This document shows, one piece after another, positions 46,698 to 55,871 of a DNA stretch of 64,000 nucleotides. Position 1 is the stretch's first letter. Each line of letters starts with the position of its first letter. Source of the DNA: JADJLQ01 sp044227925. GTDB lineage: Bacteria; Bacteroidota; Bacteroidia; Chitinophagales; Saprospiraceae. The DNA is taken from contig JBGAVW010000022.1 in the NCBI GenBank assembly GCA_044227925.1, forward strand, positions 1 to 64,000. Reading direction: 5' to 3'. A program made the translations under genes and the position numbers. The notes under the pieces are model-generated. The model saw only the letters and a list, made by a program, of their open reading frames with translations. It ran no database searches and had not been told where the DNA came from.

Positions 46698-47117
46698 ATG
46701 GATGGCTATTACATTTCGACCGATAAGGGTGCATTGGACATTGATTTTATCCATCATTATCTATCTGAAGCTTCATACTGGGCTCAGGGCAGAAGCAAAG
46801 CGATAGTCCAAAAATCAATTGAACATTCTTTATGCTTTGGTGTGTATACATCCGGGCATGAGCAAGTAGGGTTTGCGAGAGTACTCACCGATTATTCTAT
46901 TCTATTTTATTTAATGGATGTGTTCATTATTGAAAATCATCGTAAAAAAGGACTATCGAAATATTTAATGGAGACGATAATGAATCACCCGGAATTACAG
47001 GGGTTCCAACGATATATGCTGGCTACTCACGATGCTCATTCATTGTATTCACAATTTGGGTTTGAATTGATTAAACATCCCGAATGGTTCATGGAAATAG
47101 TAAATAAACCGTCATGA
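46698..47117 (+). CDS. GNAT-family N-acetyltransferase
   Basis: A 139-residue acetyltransferase: LCFGVYTSGHEQVGFARVLTD, LMDVFIIENHRKKGLSKYLM (acetyl-CoA loop of R-x-x-G-L type, here RKKGLS) and a C-terminal LYSQFGFELIKHPEWFME. Members acetylate small amines or protein N-termini. TATTTTCG at 46681-46688 is near the -7 consensus TAnnTTTG and could be a promoter element. The stop overlaps the next start by 4 bases (ATGA). Confidence 0.9.
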   Translation: MDGYYISTDKGALDIDFIHHYLSEASYWAQGRSKAIVQKSIEHSLCFGVYTSGHEQVGFARVLTDYSILFYLMDVFIIENHRKKGLSKYLMETIMNHPELQGFQRYMLATHDAHSLYSQFGFELIKHPEWFMEIVNKPS

Positions 47118-47839
47118 TCAGGTTAGACTCTTATTTAAATACAAAAGTATATTTTGCATTTATACTTTTTCTGATAGCAGTGATTATTGCATTCTGGCGA
47201 AGTTATTTTTCTATACTTTCATTTCAGCCCACCGTACTAAATCACCTTCATGGTCTCAGTATGACGCTTTGGGTCTTATTATTAATTATTCAACCGTTAT
47301 TGATCAAGTATAATCTAAAATCAATCCATCGTACTATTGGGAAATTTTCATACCTGTTGTTCCCTTTTATATTGGTTTCCATTTTATTATTGTTAAAACA
47401 CAACATGGAAGGAGTGCGGTTGGATAATGATTTTATCTTTTCTTTTCAAGCGTTAGTATTTATATCTGCGTTGGCCTTCGGATTACTTTATTTTCTTGCT
47501 ATAAAAAATAAGGCCAGGTCCGATATTCATGCCAGATACATGGTAAGTACATTATTTCCAATAATTACCCCTGTTACCGATAGGCTCATCAGCAGATTTT
47601 TTCAGTCCTGGATAGCTCATGCCCCGCAGATTGGGGGCAATCCTATGTTGCCTTTTTTTGGCTTCATACTGGCAGATATATTGCTTGTTGGATTATTGAT
47701 TTGGGACCTGGTGTCGAATAAGAGAAAAGATGTATTTCCGATCGTTGCTGGTATTGTAATTCTTTTCCAAATTTCAGTATTTACTTTGTACAAATTCCAA
47801 TGGTGGAAAAATTTTTGTATTTGGTTTTTATCTTTATGA
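47114..47839 (+). CDS. Polytopic membrane protein of unknown function
   Basis: A 241-residue protein with about seven hydrophobic segments. Paired histidines occur in NHLHGLSMTLW (helix two) and SIHRTIGKFSY (next helix), and again in SDIHARYMVST. This pattern recalls haem-b-binding or DUF2306-like membrane proteins, but I cannot assign a family. It overlaps the upstream GNAT gene by 4 bases and is followed by another GNAT gene after 13 bases, so it is translated within one operon. Confidence 0.75.
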   Translation: MIRLDSYLNTKVYFAFILFLIAVIIAFWRSYFSILSFQPTVLNHLHGLSMTLWVLLLIIQPLLIKYNLKSIHRTIGKFSYLLFPFILVSILLLLKHNMEGVRLDNDFIFSFQALVFISALAFGLLYFLAIKNKARSDIHARYMVSTLFPIITPVTDRLISRFFQSWIAHAPQIGGNPMLPFFGFILADILLVGLLIWDLVSNKRKDVFPIVAGIVILFQISVFTLYKFQWWKNFCIWFLSL

Positions 47840-47852
47840 CTATTCATCAGGT

Positions 47853-48308
47853 ATGGTTTATAAATGTAAGCAAGTAGATTCTGAAGACCACCACTTCCGG
47901 TCATTGGTCAAAGCGTTAGATGCAGAACTGGCGGGTTATAACGGAGAAAAGGATGAGTTTTATACTCAATTTAATTCCATACAATATATAAAAAATGCAA
48001 TTCTGGTATTGGATGAAAATGATCTTCCGCTGGCTTGCGGCGCATTTAAAAAATACGCTGATGACACTGTAGAGATCAAACGCATGTATGTGCATCCCGA
48101 TCACAGAAGGCATGGACTTGCATCAACGGTATTGACTCAATTGGAATTGTGGGCTAAAGAATTGGGGTTTGAATATGCATTATTGGAAACAGGAGAATTT
48201 TTACCTGGTACGGTGGCATTCTATAAGAAATGCGGCTATAGTATCATTCCCAATTACGATCAGTATGTTGGAATAGAAGGCAGCATTTGTTTTAAAAAGA
48301 CATTATAA
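47853..48308 (+). CDS. GNAT-family N-acetyltransferase
   Basis: A 151-residue acetyltransferase: LPLACGAFKKYADDTVEIKR, MYVHPDHRRHGLASTVLTQL (acetyl-CoA P-loop R-R-H-G-L-A) and FYKKCGYSIIPNYDQY, with the closing tyrosine typical of the family. The order and length match the small general GNATs that act on amino acids or amines. It lies 11 bases before the SRAP gene. Confidence 0.9.
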   Translation: MVYKCKQVDSEDHHFRSLVKALDAELAGYNGEKDEFYTQFNSIQYIKNAILVLDENDLPLACGAFKKYADDTVEIKRMYVHPDHRRHGLASTVLTQLELWAKELGFEYALLETGEFLPGTVAFYKKCGYSIIPNYDQYVGIEGSICFKKTL

Positions 48309-48319
48309 AATAGTATAAT

Positions 48320-49027
48320 ATGTGTGGAAGATCATCTCTTACAAAAACAGAAAAGGAACTGGAAGCCAGATTTCAGGCCACATTTTATAGCGAGGATTTG
48401 GAGCGATATAACCCATTGCCAAACTTTAATGTAGCACCTACTCATATGATGCCTGTCATCAGCAATCAGGACCCGGCCCATTTTCGACCAATGAAATGGG
48501 GTTTGATTCCTTTCTGGGCCAAAGACGCCAAGGTAGGATATAAGATGATCAATGCAAGAATAGAAACGCTTGAAGATAAAACTTTTAAAAGCGCTTTAGA
48601 AAAAAGAAGATGTCTCGTACCAATGGATGGGTACTATGAATGGAAAGTATCCGGTAAGAAAAAAATACCTTACCGCATAGTGATCGAACACGGTAAACTT
48701 TTTGCTGCGGCTGGCTTATGGGAAAAATGGAAATCACCTACTGGAGAAATCATCGAATCCTATACCATTATTACGCAGCCAGCCACTGAAAAAATGGCTC
48801 ATATACATGACCGGATGCCAGCCATTTTGCTGCCGGAGCAGGAAAAGGATTGGCTGGATGCAGCCCTTTCAGGCAAGGAAGCTTTGCAACTCATCATTCC
48901 ATATCCGGATGAATTGATAGATTCTTATACCGTGAGTGATCGGGTGGGAAAAGTCAGTGAAAATGACAAAGCATTGATAGAAGAAGTAAAGGTAAAAGAG
49001 GAGATACAAGGAGATCTTTTTAGTTGA
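48320..49027 (+). CDS. SOS response-associated peptidase (SRAP; YedK/HMCES family)
   Basis: A 235-residue DNA-repair protein that forms a covalent thiazolidine link with abasic sites in single-stranded DNA. All key residues are visible: Cys2 (exposed after Met removal), Asn78 in INARIET, Glu107 in PMDGYYEWK, and His163 in HIHDRMPAIL. NFNVAPTHMMPV and WGLIPFWAKD are further family marks. Length matches the family. It ends a tightly packed run GNAT - membrane protein - GNAT - SRAP. Confidence 0.95.
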   Translation: MCGRSSLTKTEKELEARFQATFYSEDLERYNPLPNFNVAPTHMMPVISNQDPAHFRPMKWGLIPFWAKDAKVGYKMINARIETLEDKTFKSALEKRRCLVPMDGYYEWKVSGKKKIPYRIVIEHGKLFAAAGLWEKWKSPTGEIIESYTIITQPATEKMAHIHDRMPAILLPEQEKDWLDAALSGKEALQLIIPYPDELIDSYTVSDRVGKVSENDKALIEEVKVKEEIQGDLFS

Positions 49028-49281
49028 AAAAGGGTAGTATAAATTTATTGATTCTATGTAATCTGGCACACATTGTAGTATTAAGCCATTACTAGATGTA
49101 GTATGAACACGTTGACCATCGTGAATTTGAATCAATTGGCATACTGTATTCAGATTAAATTATACTATAAAAAATAGGACACAGAGCAGATGTGCTTTTC
49201 AAATCGGCTTCACGATTCAAAATCAGAATTTTCGTGCGTATTCACCTGATTTTGTACATTTATCTTCATCATTTATAATAT

Positions 49282-50550
49282 ATGCAAAAACGAGATTTTA
49301 TTCGCACCATGACTGGCATTGGCCTGGGTTCGACCGCTTTTTTTTCTACCCTCGAAAAATTGGCAGCGCAACATGAATTCGTGTCTCCTGTCGAATTGGC
49401 TAAAGATGAAGATTTTTGGTTAAAAGTAAGAAGCGGCTACAAATTAAAGCCGGACTATATCAATTTAGAAAACGGGTATTACTGTATTATACCCAATTAT
49501 ACCTTAGATAAATTTAAAAGCCGGGTGAATGAAATAAATTTCCAGGGTTCATGGTACATGCGCAATCACCGTTTTGATGACAATATAATGATCAGAAAAA
49601 AATTAGCAGAGGTGGTAGGCTGTACACATGAAGAGGTTGTCCTTACAAGAAACACTACCGAATCCATTGATACTGTAATTGCAGGTTATGATTGGAAGCC
49701 CGGAGATGAAGCAGTCATGGCCAACCAGGACTATGGGGCTATGCTGGATATGTTTGCCTTACAAGCCAAAAGATATGGTTTGGTTCAAAAACGGATAGAT
49801 GTACCTCTGCATCCCAAATCAGACGAAGAGATTGTAGAAATATATGCTGATGCGATTACACCTAAAACCCGGTTGATGATGGTATGTCATATGATCAATA
49901 TCACCGGTCATATATTACCAATAAAAAAAATAGCCGACATGGCTCATAGTAAAAATGTAGATGTATTGGTAGACGGAGCCCACTGTGTAGGACATTTTAA
50001 ATTTGATATACCTGGCCTGGGAGTGGATTATTATGCAAGTAGCCTGCACAAATGGTTGAGTACACCGCTTGGAGCAGGTTTGCTTTACGTTAGAAAAGAA
50101 AAAATCAAAAACTTGTGGCAATTTTTTGGTGATATGGGATATGCCGATGATGATATCAGGAAATTAAATCATACCGGTACTCCGCCAGTACACACGGATC
50201 TTGCTGTCTTGGATGCCATCGATTATTATAATTTGATTGGTCCTGAACGAAAGGAAGCAAGGATGAGGTATCTGCAAAATTATTGGACCTCTAAAGTAAG
50301 GAATGAACCGAATATTATAGTGAACACACCAGCAGATCCGGCCCGATCCTGCGGTATTGCCAATGTAGGGATACGAAATAGAAAGCCGGGTGACCTAGCC
50401 AAGACTTTATTAGACAAGTATAAAATTTTTACGGTTGCCATCGATGGAGTGGGGGTACATGGTTGCAGGATTTCACCTAATATTTATACTACCGTAAATG
50501 AATTGGACAAATTTGTATTCGCATTAAAAGAGTTGGCTAAGGCTTCATAA
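49282..50550 (+). CDS. Class V aminotransferase-fold PLP enzyme (isopenicillin-N epimerase-like)
   Basis: A 422-residue fold-type I PLP protein. The N-terminus MQKRDFIRTMTGIGLGSTAF resembles a Tat signal with KR in place of RR, so export is possible. PLP contacts include LTRNTTESIDTVI, DGAHCVGHF (Asp231) and SSLHKWLSTPLG with the Schiff-base lysine Lys257. Related proteins are annotated as isopenicillin N epimerases or cysteine desulfurase-like, but their substrates vary. Its stop overlaps the next start by one base (TAATG). Confidence 0.9.
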   Translation: MQKRDFIRTMTGIGLGSTAFFSTLEKLAAQHEFVSPVELAKDEDFWLKVRSGYKLKPDYINLENGYYCIIPNYTLDKFKSRVNEINFQGSWYMRNHRFDDNIMIRKKLAEVVGCTHEEVVLTRNTTESIDTVIAGYDWKPGDEAVMANQDYGAMLDMFALQAKRYGLVQKRIDVPLHPKSDEEIVEIYADAITPKTRLMMVCHMINITGHILPIKKIADMAHSKNVDVLVDGAHCVGHFKFDIPGLGVDYYASSLHKWLSTPLGAGLLYVRKEKIKNLWQFFGDMGYADDDIRKLNHTGTPPVHTDLAVLDAIDYYNLIGPERKEARMRYLQNYWTSKVRNEPNIIVNTPADPARSCGIANVGIRNRKPGDLAKTLLDKYKIFTVAIDGVGVHGCRISPNIYTTVNELDKFVFALKELAKAS

Positions 50551-51575
50551 TGGATTCACTTACTCATGTAGTGTTGGGCGGTTGCCTTGGTCAAGTGGTG
50601 CTTGGTAAAAAACTTGGTCGCAAAGCCATTGTTTGGGGAGCAATAGCGGATACCATTCCTGATCTGGATGTATTTTGTAATTTTTTCGTTCACCCTGTCA
50701 ATGGCTTATTGATTCATAGAGGATTTACCCATTCCATTTTATTTGCGTTCCTGGGCTCCTTTTTTTTTGGAAAGCTTTTATATATCAAATACAAACAGGA
50801 AGCTGCCACATATAAAGAATGGGTGCTGTTAATGGCCCTGGGTTTATTTTCACATTTGTTCATAGACAGCCTCACCAATTACGGAACGGGTTTACTGGAG
50901 CCCTTTTGCAATCACCGATTTTCATACACCACCATTTTTATAGCTGATCCCTCTTTTACATTACCTATGTTGATTGCATTTGTGGTACTCATGTTTAAGA
51001 ATATATCCCATACTTTAAAACAGAAGTTCGCTGTAGTTGCACTGGTATTTTCTGGCATTTATTTAGTTTGGACATTTAAAAACAGATCCCATTTTGAATC
51101 TCTATTTACATCGGAATTTCGAAAACAAGACATTTCCATTTCAGGCCAGGAACTTACTCCATCACCTTTAAATAACATTTTGTGGGGTACTATGGCTAAG
51201 ACAGATTCAGGATATTATTCCGGATTTTCTTCCCTGTTCAGTAAAGACAAGCATATTCGATTTCACTACATTCCTAAAAATGAGAAATTAGCCGAGGCAT
51301 TTGAAGGTCAAAAAGAGTATGAAATGCTGAAACGTTTTGCAAAAGGGTATTCCTGCATTTCAGTTTTGAATGATGGTATTCCGTATTTCCATGATCTAAG
51401 GTTCGGCACTGCTACAGGTTGGTCAGACACCATCGGTGGCTTTTCATTTAAATATCCGCTCAAACTGGATTCTTTAGATAATAATCATTTAATAGAATAT
51501 TCACCATGGAGAGCTGAATGGGAAGGGTCAAGAGGACTTTGGGATAAAATATGGGGAAAGGGCAATTCACAATAG
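50550..51575 (+). CDS. Metal-dependent hydrolase, YdjM/DUF457 membrane family
   Basis: A 341-residue protein whose N-terminal half is a membrane domain with several spans. The N-terminal MDSLTHVVLGGCLGQ, GAIADTIPDLDVF, IHRGFTHSILFAFLGS and HLFIDSLTNYGTGLLEPF segments provide the His and Asp residues that define the LexA-regulated, YdjM-like putative membrane hydrolases. A soluble C-terminal domain (about 190-341) has no known motif. It starts on the last base of the aminotransferase stop codon, so the two are translationally coupled. Confidence 0.88.
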   Translation: MDSLTHVVLGGCLGQVVLGKKLGRKAIVWGAIADTIPDLDVFCNFFVHPVNGLLIHRGFTHSILFAFLGSFFFGKLLYIKYKQEAATYKEWVLLMALGLFSHLFIDSLTNYGTGLLEPFCNHRFSYTTIFIADPSFTLPMLIAFVVLMFKNISHTLKQKFAVVALVFSGIYLVWTFKNRSHFESLFTSEFRKQDISISGQELTPSPLNNILWGTMAKTDSGYYSGFSSLFSKDKHIRFHYIPKNEKLAEAFEGQKEYEMLKRFAKGYSCISVLNDGIPYFHDLRFGTATGWSDTIGGFSFKYPLKLDSLDNNHLIEYSPWRAEWEGSRGLWDKIWGKGNSQ

Positions 51576-51599
51576 ACAATTGAAAATAGATAAGCTGAA

Positions 51600-52010
51600 A
51601 TGAATTCTACTACAAATCATCAATTTGAGATCTTAGCCAAGGTAAGAAGAATGGAAAATCTTCATATTGTTTTCTGGCTTTTTAAGGACATGAGCTGGTG
51701 CCTCAATTTTCAACCACTGGCCATCATCATGATCTTTCCAACTTTAATCATAGCAGTTCGCATATGTATAAAAAATAAGAATAATCAGTCCGAATTGTTT
51801 CACAATTTAGCTGTGGTATTTTGGATCATGGCCAACAGCTGTTGGATGTTATTTGAGTTTAGTGGTTATGACGAAACGGAAATTATATATGGCATAGAAG
51901 GAAGATATATGTCTCTTGTGTTTTTCTTTATTGGAATTTTGATCCTGGCGGTTTATTATATATTCCTTAGACCGCGGTTGAAAGCCAAAGGAGGGGAAAT
52001 TTCTTTTTAA
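51600..52010 (+). CDS. Small hypothetical membrane protein
   Basis: A 136-residue protein with three hydrophobic segments (PLAIIMIFPTLIIAVRIC, LAVVFWIMANSCWMLFEF, SLVFFFIGILILAVYYIF) separated by short charged loops. The first 17 residues are polar; a Met at residue 18 (MENLHIVFWLF) is an alternative start. No family recognised. It follows the YdjM-like gene after 24 bases and is probably in the same operon; its stop lies 2 bases from the convergent hydratase gene. Confidence 0.65.
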   Translation: MNSTTNHQFEILAKVRRMENLHIVFWLFKDMSWCLNFQPLAIIMIFPTLIIAVRICIKNKNNQSELFHNLAVVFWIMANSCWMLFEFSGYDETEIIYGIEGRYMSLVFFFIGILILAVYYIFLRPRLKAKGGEISF

Positions 52011-52012
52011 TC

Positions 52013-52774
52013 TTAAACCTTTGACTGCGCAGTTTTAAGTCTGGTTAATGCCATTTTTGATTCATCCGTTACAATTAGTTTTCCGCTGATGGCCGCTCTT
52101 GAATAAATTAATTCGTCCCAGGCGGGTTCGCCAGACCACATCATTTTTTTTATTTCCCGTAGAGCTTTTGTACTATAACCGGTGATTTCATTTATCTTAT
52201 TTGATACAACGATATCAAGAGGTTCTGCAGTGATTTCATTAATCAGATTTTTTTCCAGGGCCCAGCTTGCAGTAAACCATTTTCCTGGATTCAAAGTCAT
52301 ATGATTAAATGCACTCAATCCCATTTTTCTAACGATAGCAGGACCCACTACAAAGGGTCCGATACCATTAATCAATTCACTTAATCGGAATTGGGTAGCT
52401 TCACTGACAATAGCATAATCTGCAGCAGCTATGATGCCTACTGCTCCTCCTACCGCTTTGCCTTGTACTTTGACTAAAATGATATGAGGGCTTTTTCTTA
52501 TGGCAAGGCTTAGCCGCGCAAACAGAGAAAAAAAAGCAGTACCATCTGGTTCAGTCCCGATGGACAGTAATTCACTGAGGTCGGCACCGGCGCAAAATGT
52601 TTTTTCACCTGAACTTTGCAGGACAATAAGTTTTAGGTTCTCATCGCTGTCCAACGAATGAATTTTTTCAATTATTTGGATTAATAAATCGGACGAAAGT
52701 GCATTTTGTTTATCAGAGCCAAAGCTAAGAATAGCGTGATCGTATTTTTTTTCCAGGCTGCAGAAGGTAGGCAT
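52013..52774 (-). CDS. Enoyl-CoA hydratase/isomerase-family protein
   Basis: A 253-residue crotonase-fold protein. The oxyanion-hole segments are TFCAGADLSEL and KVQGKAVGGAVGIIAAADYAIV; SELINGIGPFVVG covers the region of the catalytic residues. The C-terminal helix is short. Members hydrate enoyl-CoA or isomerise and cleave related acyl-CoA compounds; the glutamates of true enoyl-CoA hydratases are not clearly both present, so the exact reaction is open (methylglutaconyl-CoA-type is one possibility). Confidence 0.87.
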   Translation of the reverse strand: MPTFCSLEKKYDHAILSFGSDKQNALSSDLLIQIIEKIHSLDSDENLKLIVLQSSGEKTFCAGADLSELLSIGTEPDGTAFFSLFARLSLAIRKSPHIILVKVQGKAVGGAVGIIAAADYAIVSEATQFRLSELINGIGPFVVGPAIVRKMGLSAFNHMTLNPGKWFTASWALEKNLINEITAEPLDIVVSNKINEITGYSTKALREIKKMMWSGEPAWDELIYSRAAISGKLIVTDESKMALTRLKTAQSKV

Positions 52775-52850
52775 TGCAAATTATATTAATTCAAAAGTAT
52801 ATATTATTATTTGACATTGTATTCACCGTAGGTATAAAAATGAAGATATC

Positions 52851-54689
52851 TTATACCATCATCATCCATTCATCTTCTTTTACCGATAGTTCAGCCTCAA
52901 TGGTTTTCAGTTCTGCACTCCATTTGATTAAATCTTCAGTAGTAACATTTGGATTTTCAAATCTATTTTGCAGTTCTTTTTTCTTTAAGGTCAATTGATC
53001 TATTTGTTTTTCCAACCTGCGAAGGGCTTTTTGTGTCTCATGATCTTGCTTGCCGGCAGTGAGGCTGGTATTCTCTTTGGGCTTGAGATCATCGTATTTT
53101 TTGGCTTCTTGCTCCAATCGATATTGGGTATAATTGCCGTTATAATCTTTTATTTTGCCATCTCCTTCAAACACGAAGAGGTGATCCACGATCTTATCTA
53201 GAAAAAAACGATCATGTGATACCACCAGGAGGCATCCTGTATATTCATTCAGATAATCTTCGATTACTTGTAAGGTAAATATATCCAGGTCATTGGTCGG
53301 CTCATCGAGGATTAAGAAATTGGGCTGGGACATGAGTATGGTGAGCAGGTACAATCTTCTTTTCTCGCCTCCGCTGATCTGACTTACATACACCTGTTGT
53401 TTTTTTCTATCAAATAAAAAGCGCTCCAGTAATTGAGCCACACTGATTACGGTACCATCCGGCTGTTTCCAGTTATCTGCCAGGTCGCGAACTACTTCAA
53501 TCACTCTTTTATCGTCATCCAATTGTAAACCGGACTGTTCATAATAAGCAAATTTTACAGTAGATCCGGTAATGATTTTTCCATGATCCGGATCCAATCT
53601 GCCCATGATAATATTAAGTAAGGTAGACTTTCCAGCACCATTGGGGCCAACTATTCCAATTCGTTCTCCTTTCTTAAAATTGTAATGAAAATCTTTTAAC
53701 AATACCTTACCATTAAACGATTTGTTGATATAATTGAGTTCTAATATTTTACTTCCTAGTCTGGCTGAGGCAAAGTTAAGTTTTAGCTGTTGCTGCTCTT
53801 TGCTGGATTTTATAGCTGTCTCTATACTATTAAATACATCTACCCTGCTTTTTGATTTCGTAGTTCGTGCTTTAGGTTGTCTGCGTACCCAATCCAATTC
53901 TTTTTTATATAACTGTTTTAATTTATCAAACCGGATGGCCTCATTTTCCTGCATGGCTTCTTTCTTTTCCAGGAATTGAGAATAATTGCCTTTATATCTG
54001 TGCACATTGCCATTATATAATTCAATGATCGTGTCGCAAACATTATCCAGGAAATACCGGTCGTGGGTCACCATCAATACGGTAAGAGATTCCTGGCTCA
54101 AATATTCTTCGAGCCATTCTATCATATCCAGGTCCAGGTGATTACTTGGTTCGTCCAGAATGATCAGATCAGCATTAGTCAATAATACATGAGCTAATGC
54201 CAATCTTTTTACCTGCCCTCCGGAAAGTGTTTTTACTTTTTGCTCCAGGTTGGAAAGGTTTAGTTTAAAAAGTATTTCCTTTACTTTAGCTTCAATATCC
54301 CATGCTTTATAGAGATCCATTTCGTGGAGCGACTTTTCCAATAGCTCAGGATGGGTGTCTGCATGCAGTTGAGCTATTTCATAATTCCTTACCGCTTTTA
54401 TAGCAGGTACATCAGCATCCAGCACACTGTCTATTACAGTTGACTCAGGATTAAAATTTGGGTCCTGGTCCAGGAAGGCAATAGTAATTTCTTTAGCTAC
54501 CAGGTATTTGGCATTTTCACCTTCCGGTTTTTCAATACCAGCTATCATTCTCAGTAATGTACTTTTTCCTGATCCATTTGGGGCTATGAGTGCTATTTTT
54601 TCACCCTTATTTATCATGAGTGATACATCCTGAAACAAGACCTTATCACCAAATGATTTGTTTGCGTTTTCTATCGTGAGATAATGCAT
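52851..54689 (-). CDS. uup: ABC-F family ATPase, Uup type
   Basis: A 612-residue soluble protein with two ABC domains: Walker A APNGSGKSTLLRMI and GPNGAGKSTLLNII, signatures LSGGQVKRLAL and ISGGEKRRLYL, and Walker B LIILDEPSNHLD and FLILDEPTNDLD. The C-terminal extension (about 540-612) is a charged coiled coil (LRRLEKQIDQLTLKKKELQNRF is part of it), the DNA/ribosome-binding domain typical of Uup. It differs from EttA at 14174-15850 by this coiled coil. Uup proteins act on ribosomes and affect transposon excision and replication stress. Confidence 0.92.
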   Translation of the reverse strand: MHYLTIENANKSFGDKVLFQDVSLMINKGEKIALIAPNGSGKSTLLRMIAGIEKPEGENAKYLVAKEITIAFLDQDPNFNPESTVIDSVLDADVPAIKAVRNYEIAQLHADTHPELLEKSLHEMDLYKAWDIEAKVKEILFKLNLSNLEQKVKTLSGGQVKRLALAHVLLTNADLIILDEPSNHLDLDMIEWLEEYLSQESLTVLMVTHDRYFLDNVCDTIIELYNGNVHRYKGNYSQFLEKKEAMQENEAIRFDKLKQLYKKELDWVRRQPKARTTKSKSRVDVFNSIETAIKSSKEQQQLKLNFASARLGSKILELNYINKSFNGKVLLKDFHYNFKKGERIGIVGPNGAGKSTLLNIIMGRLDPDHGKIITGSTVKFAYYEQSGLQLDDDKRVIEVVRDLADNWKQPDGTVISVAQLLERFLFDRKKQQVYVSQISGGEKRRLYLLTILMSQPNFLILDEPTNDLDIFTLQVIEDYLNEYTGCLLVVSHDRFFLDKIVDHLFVFEGDGKIKDYNGNYTQYRLEQEAKKYDDLKPKENTSLTAGKQDHETQKALRRLEKQIDQLTLKKKELQNRFENPNVTTEDLIKWSAELKTIEAELSVKEDEWMMMV

Positions 54690-54733
54690 CTTCTGAATGT
54701 TACGTATTCCTTTAACTTATATAATAATGAATG

Positions 54734-55228
54734 CTACCTTTTGGAATAAATTTCGAACGAATAATTCCACTTGTTTTTTTCATCTGCCTCGTGACTTTCG
54801 ACCTTGTCGAGTATCCAATCCGACATAGTTATTTCAGGGAAAAAGACATCTGCATTCACCGCTTCCATATCTACCCGTGTGAGATATAATTTATCCCAAA
54901 GAGCAGCACTTTGTTTATACACCTGGGCCCCACCGATTATAAATGCTTCTTTTTCACCATGGTCTGCCGCTATGGACAAAGCTTCTTTTATGGAATGGGC
55001 TATAAGACAACCGGTACTTAAATAATAAGCATCGCGGGTAATCACAATATTTATTCTGTTGGCCAGGGGTTTGCCAATACTTTCATAGGTATTTCTGCCC
55101 ATGATCACATGATGAGGTGTAGTGGTTTTTCGGAAATATTTAAGATCGGCAGGTAAGTACCAGGGTATTTGTCCCTTTTCACCAATAGCCCCTTTTTTAT
55201 CTACAGCAACTATGCAACTTATTACCAT
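54734..55228 (-). CDS. folA: Dihydrofolate reductase
   Basis: A 164-residue enzyme reducing dihydrofolate with NADPH. The catalytic Asp28 is in WYLPADLKYF (E. coli Asp27 equivalent), with VIMGRNTYESIGKPL for NADPH binding, INIVITRD and AFIIGGAQVYKQ later. Length and order are canonical for chromosomal DHFR. It lies in a minus-strand run, 45 bases before uup and 55 bases after the free Met sulfoxide reductase gene. Confidence 0.96.
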   Translation of the reverse strand: MVISCIVAVDKKGAIGEKGQIPWYLPADLKYFRKTTTPHHVIMGRNTYESIGKPLANRINIVITRDAYYLSTGCLIAHSIKEALSIAADHGEKEAFIIGGAQVYKQSAALWDKLYLTRVDMEAVNADVFFPEITMSDWILDKVESHEADEKNKWNYSFEIYSKR

Positions 55229-55282
55229 GATATTGAATTACAAAGGTACAAAACAAAATCAGGGTAGGATATGGCTATATAT

Positions 55283-55750
55283 TTAAAGCAGTCCGGCTAT
55301 TTCTTCCAGGTACTTTTTATCCACTTCATCAAAATCATTTAAAACTATACTATCCACATCCAGTACCGCTTTTATCTTGTTATTACCCCATACAGGTACT
55401 ACAATCTCGGATTTAGAAAGGCTGCTGCATGCTATATGACCAGGGAATGCATCCACATCGGGCACAATGATGGTCTCACCCCGGGACCAGGCTGTCCCAC
55501 ATACCCCCTTATTATAATTAATCCGGGTACATGCCACAGGACCCTGGAAGGGGCCAAGTACTAATTGATTTTCATTGACCAGGTAGAAACCTACCCAAAG
55601 CCAGCCAAATTGTTCCTTCAAGGCGGCGGTAATATTGGCCATATTCGCAATAGAATCTGTCTCACCTTGAACTAATGCCTTAATTTGAGGATATAATCCT
55701 GCGTATTGTTCTTCTTTTGCCCCTGCAATTTTAATATAATCTTCAGCCAT
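55283..55750 (-). CDS. msrC: Free methionine-(R)-sulfoxide reductase (GAF-fold fRMsr)
   Basis: A 155-residue GAF-domain enzyme reducing free Met-R-sulfoxide. Its three redox cysteines are Cys74 (PVACTRI), Cys84 (KGVCGTAW) and Cys108 (HIACSSLSKSE). The 10- and 24-residue spacings equal those of E. coli fRMsr (Cys84, Cys94, Cys118). DVDAFPGHIACSSLS is the family signature. It lies upstream of folA on the same strand. Confidence 0.94.
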   Translation of the reverse strand: MAEDYIKIAGAKEEQYAGLYPQIKALVQGETDSIANMANITAALKEQFGWLWVGFYLVNENQLVLGPFQGPVACTRINYNKGVCGTAWSRGETIIVPDVDAFPGHIACSSLSKSEIVVPVWGNNKIKAVLDVDSIVLNDFDEVDKKYLEEIAGLL

Positions 55751-55871
55751 AATACAGTATTGGAATATTTACTGCAAGAGTAAAGATTTATTACATTACC
55801 GGTAAGAAAAAAATGCACGACTTGAATCGAATATAAAGTAGAATGCTTTTGATTCCACCCATCACCTGAAT

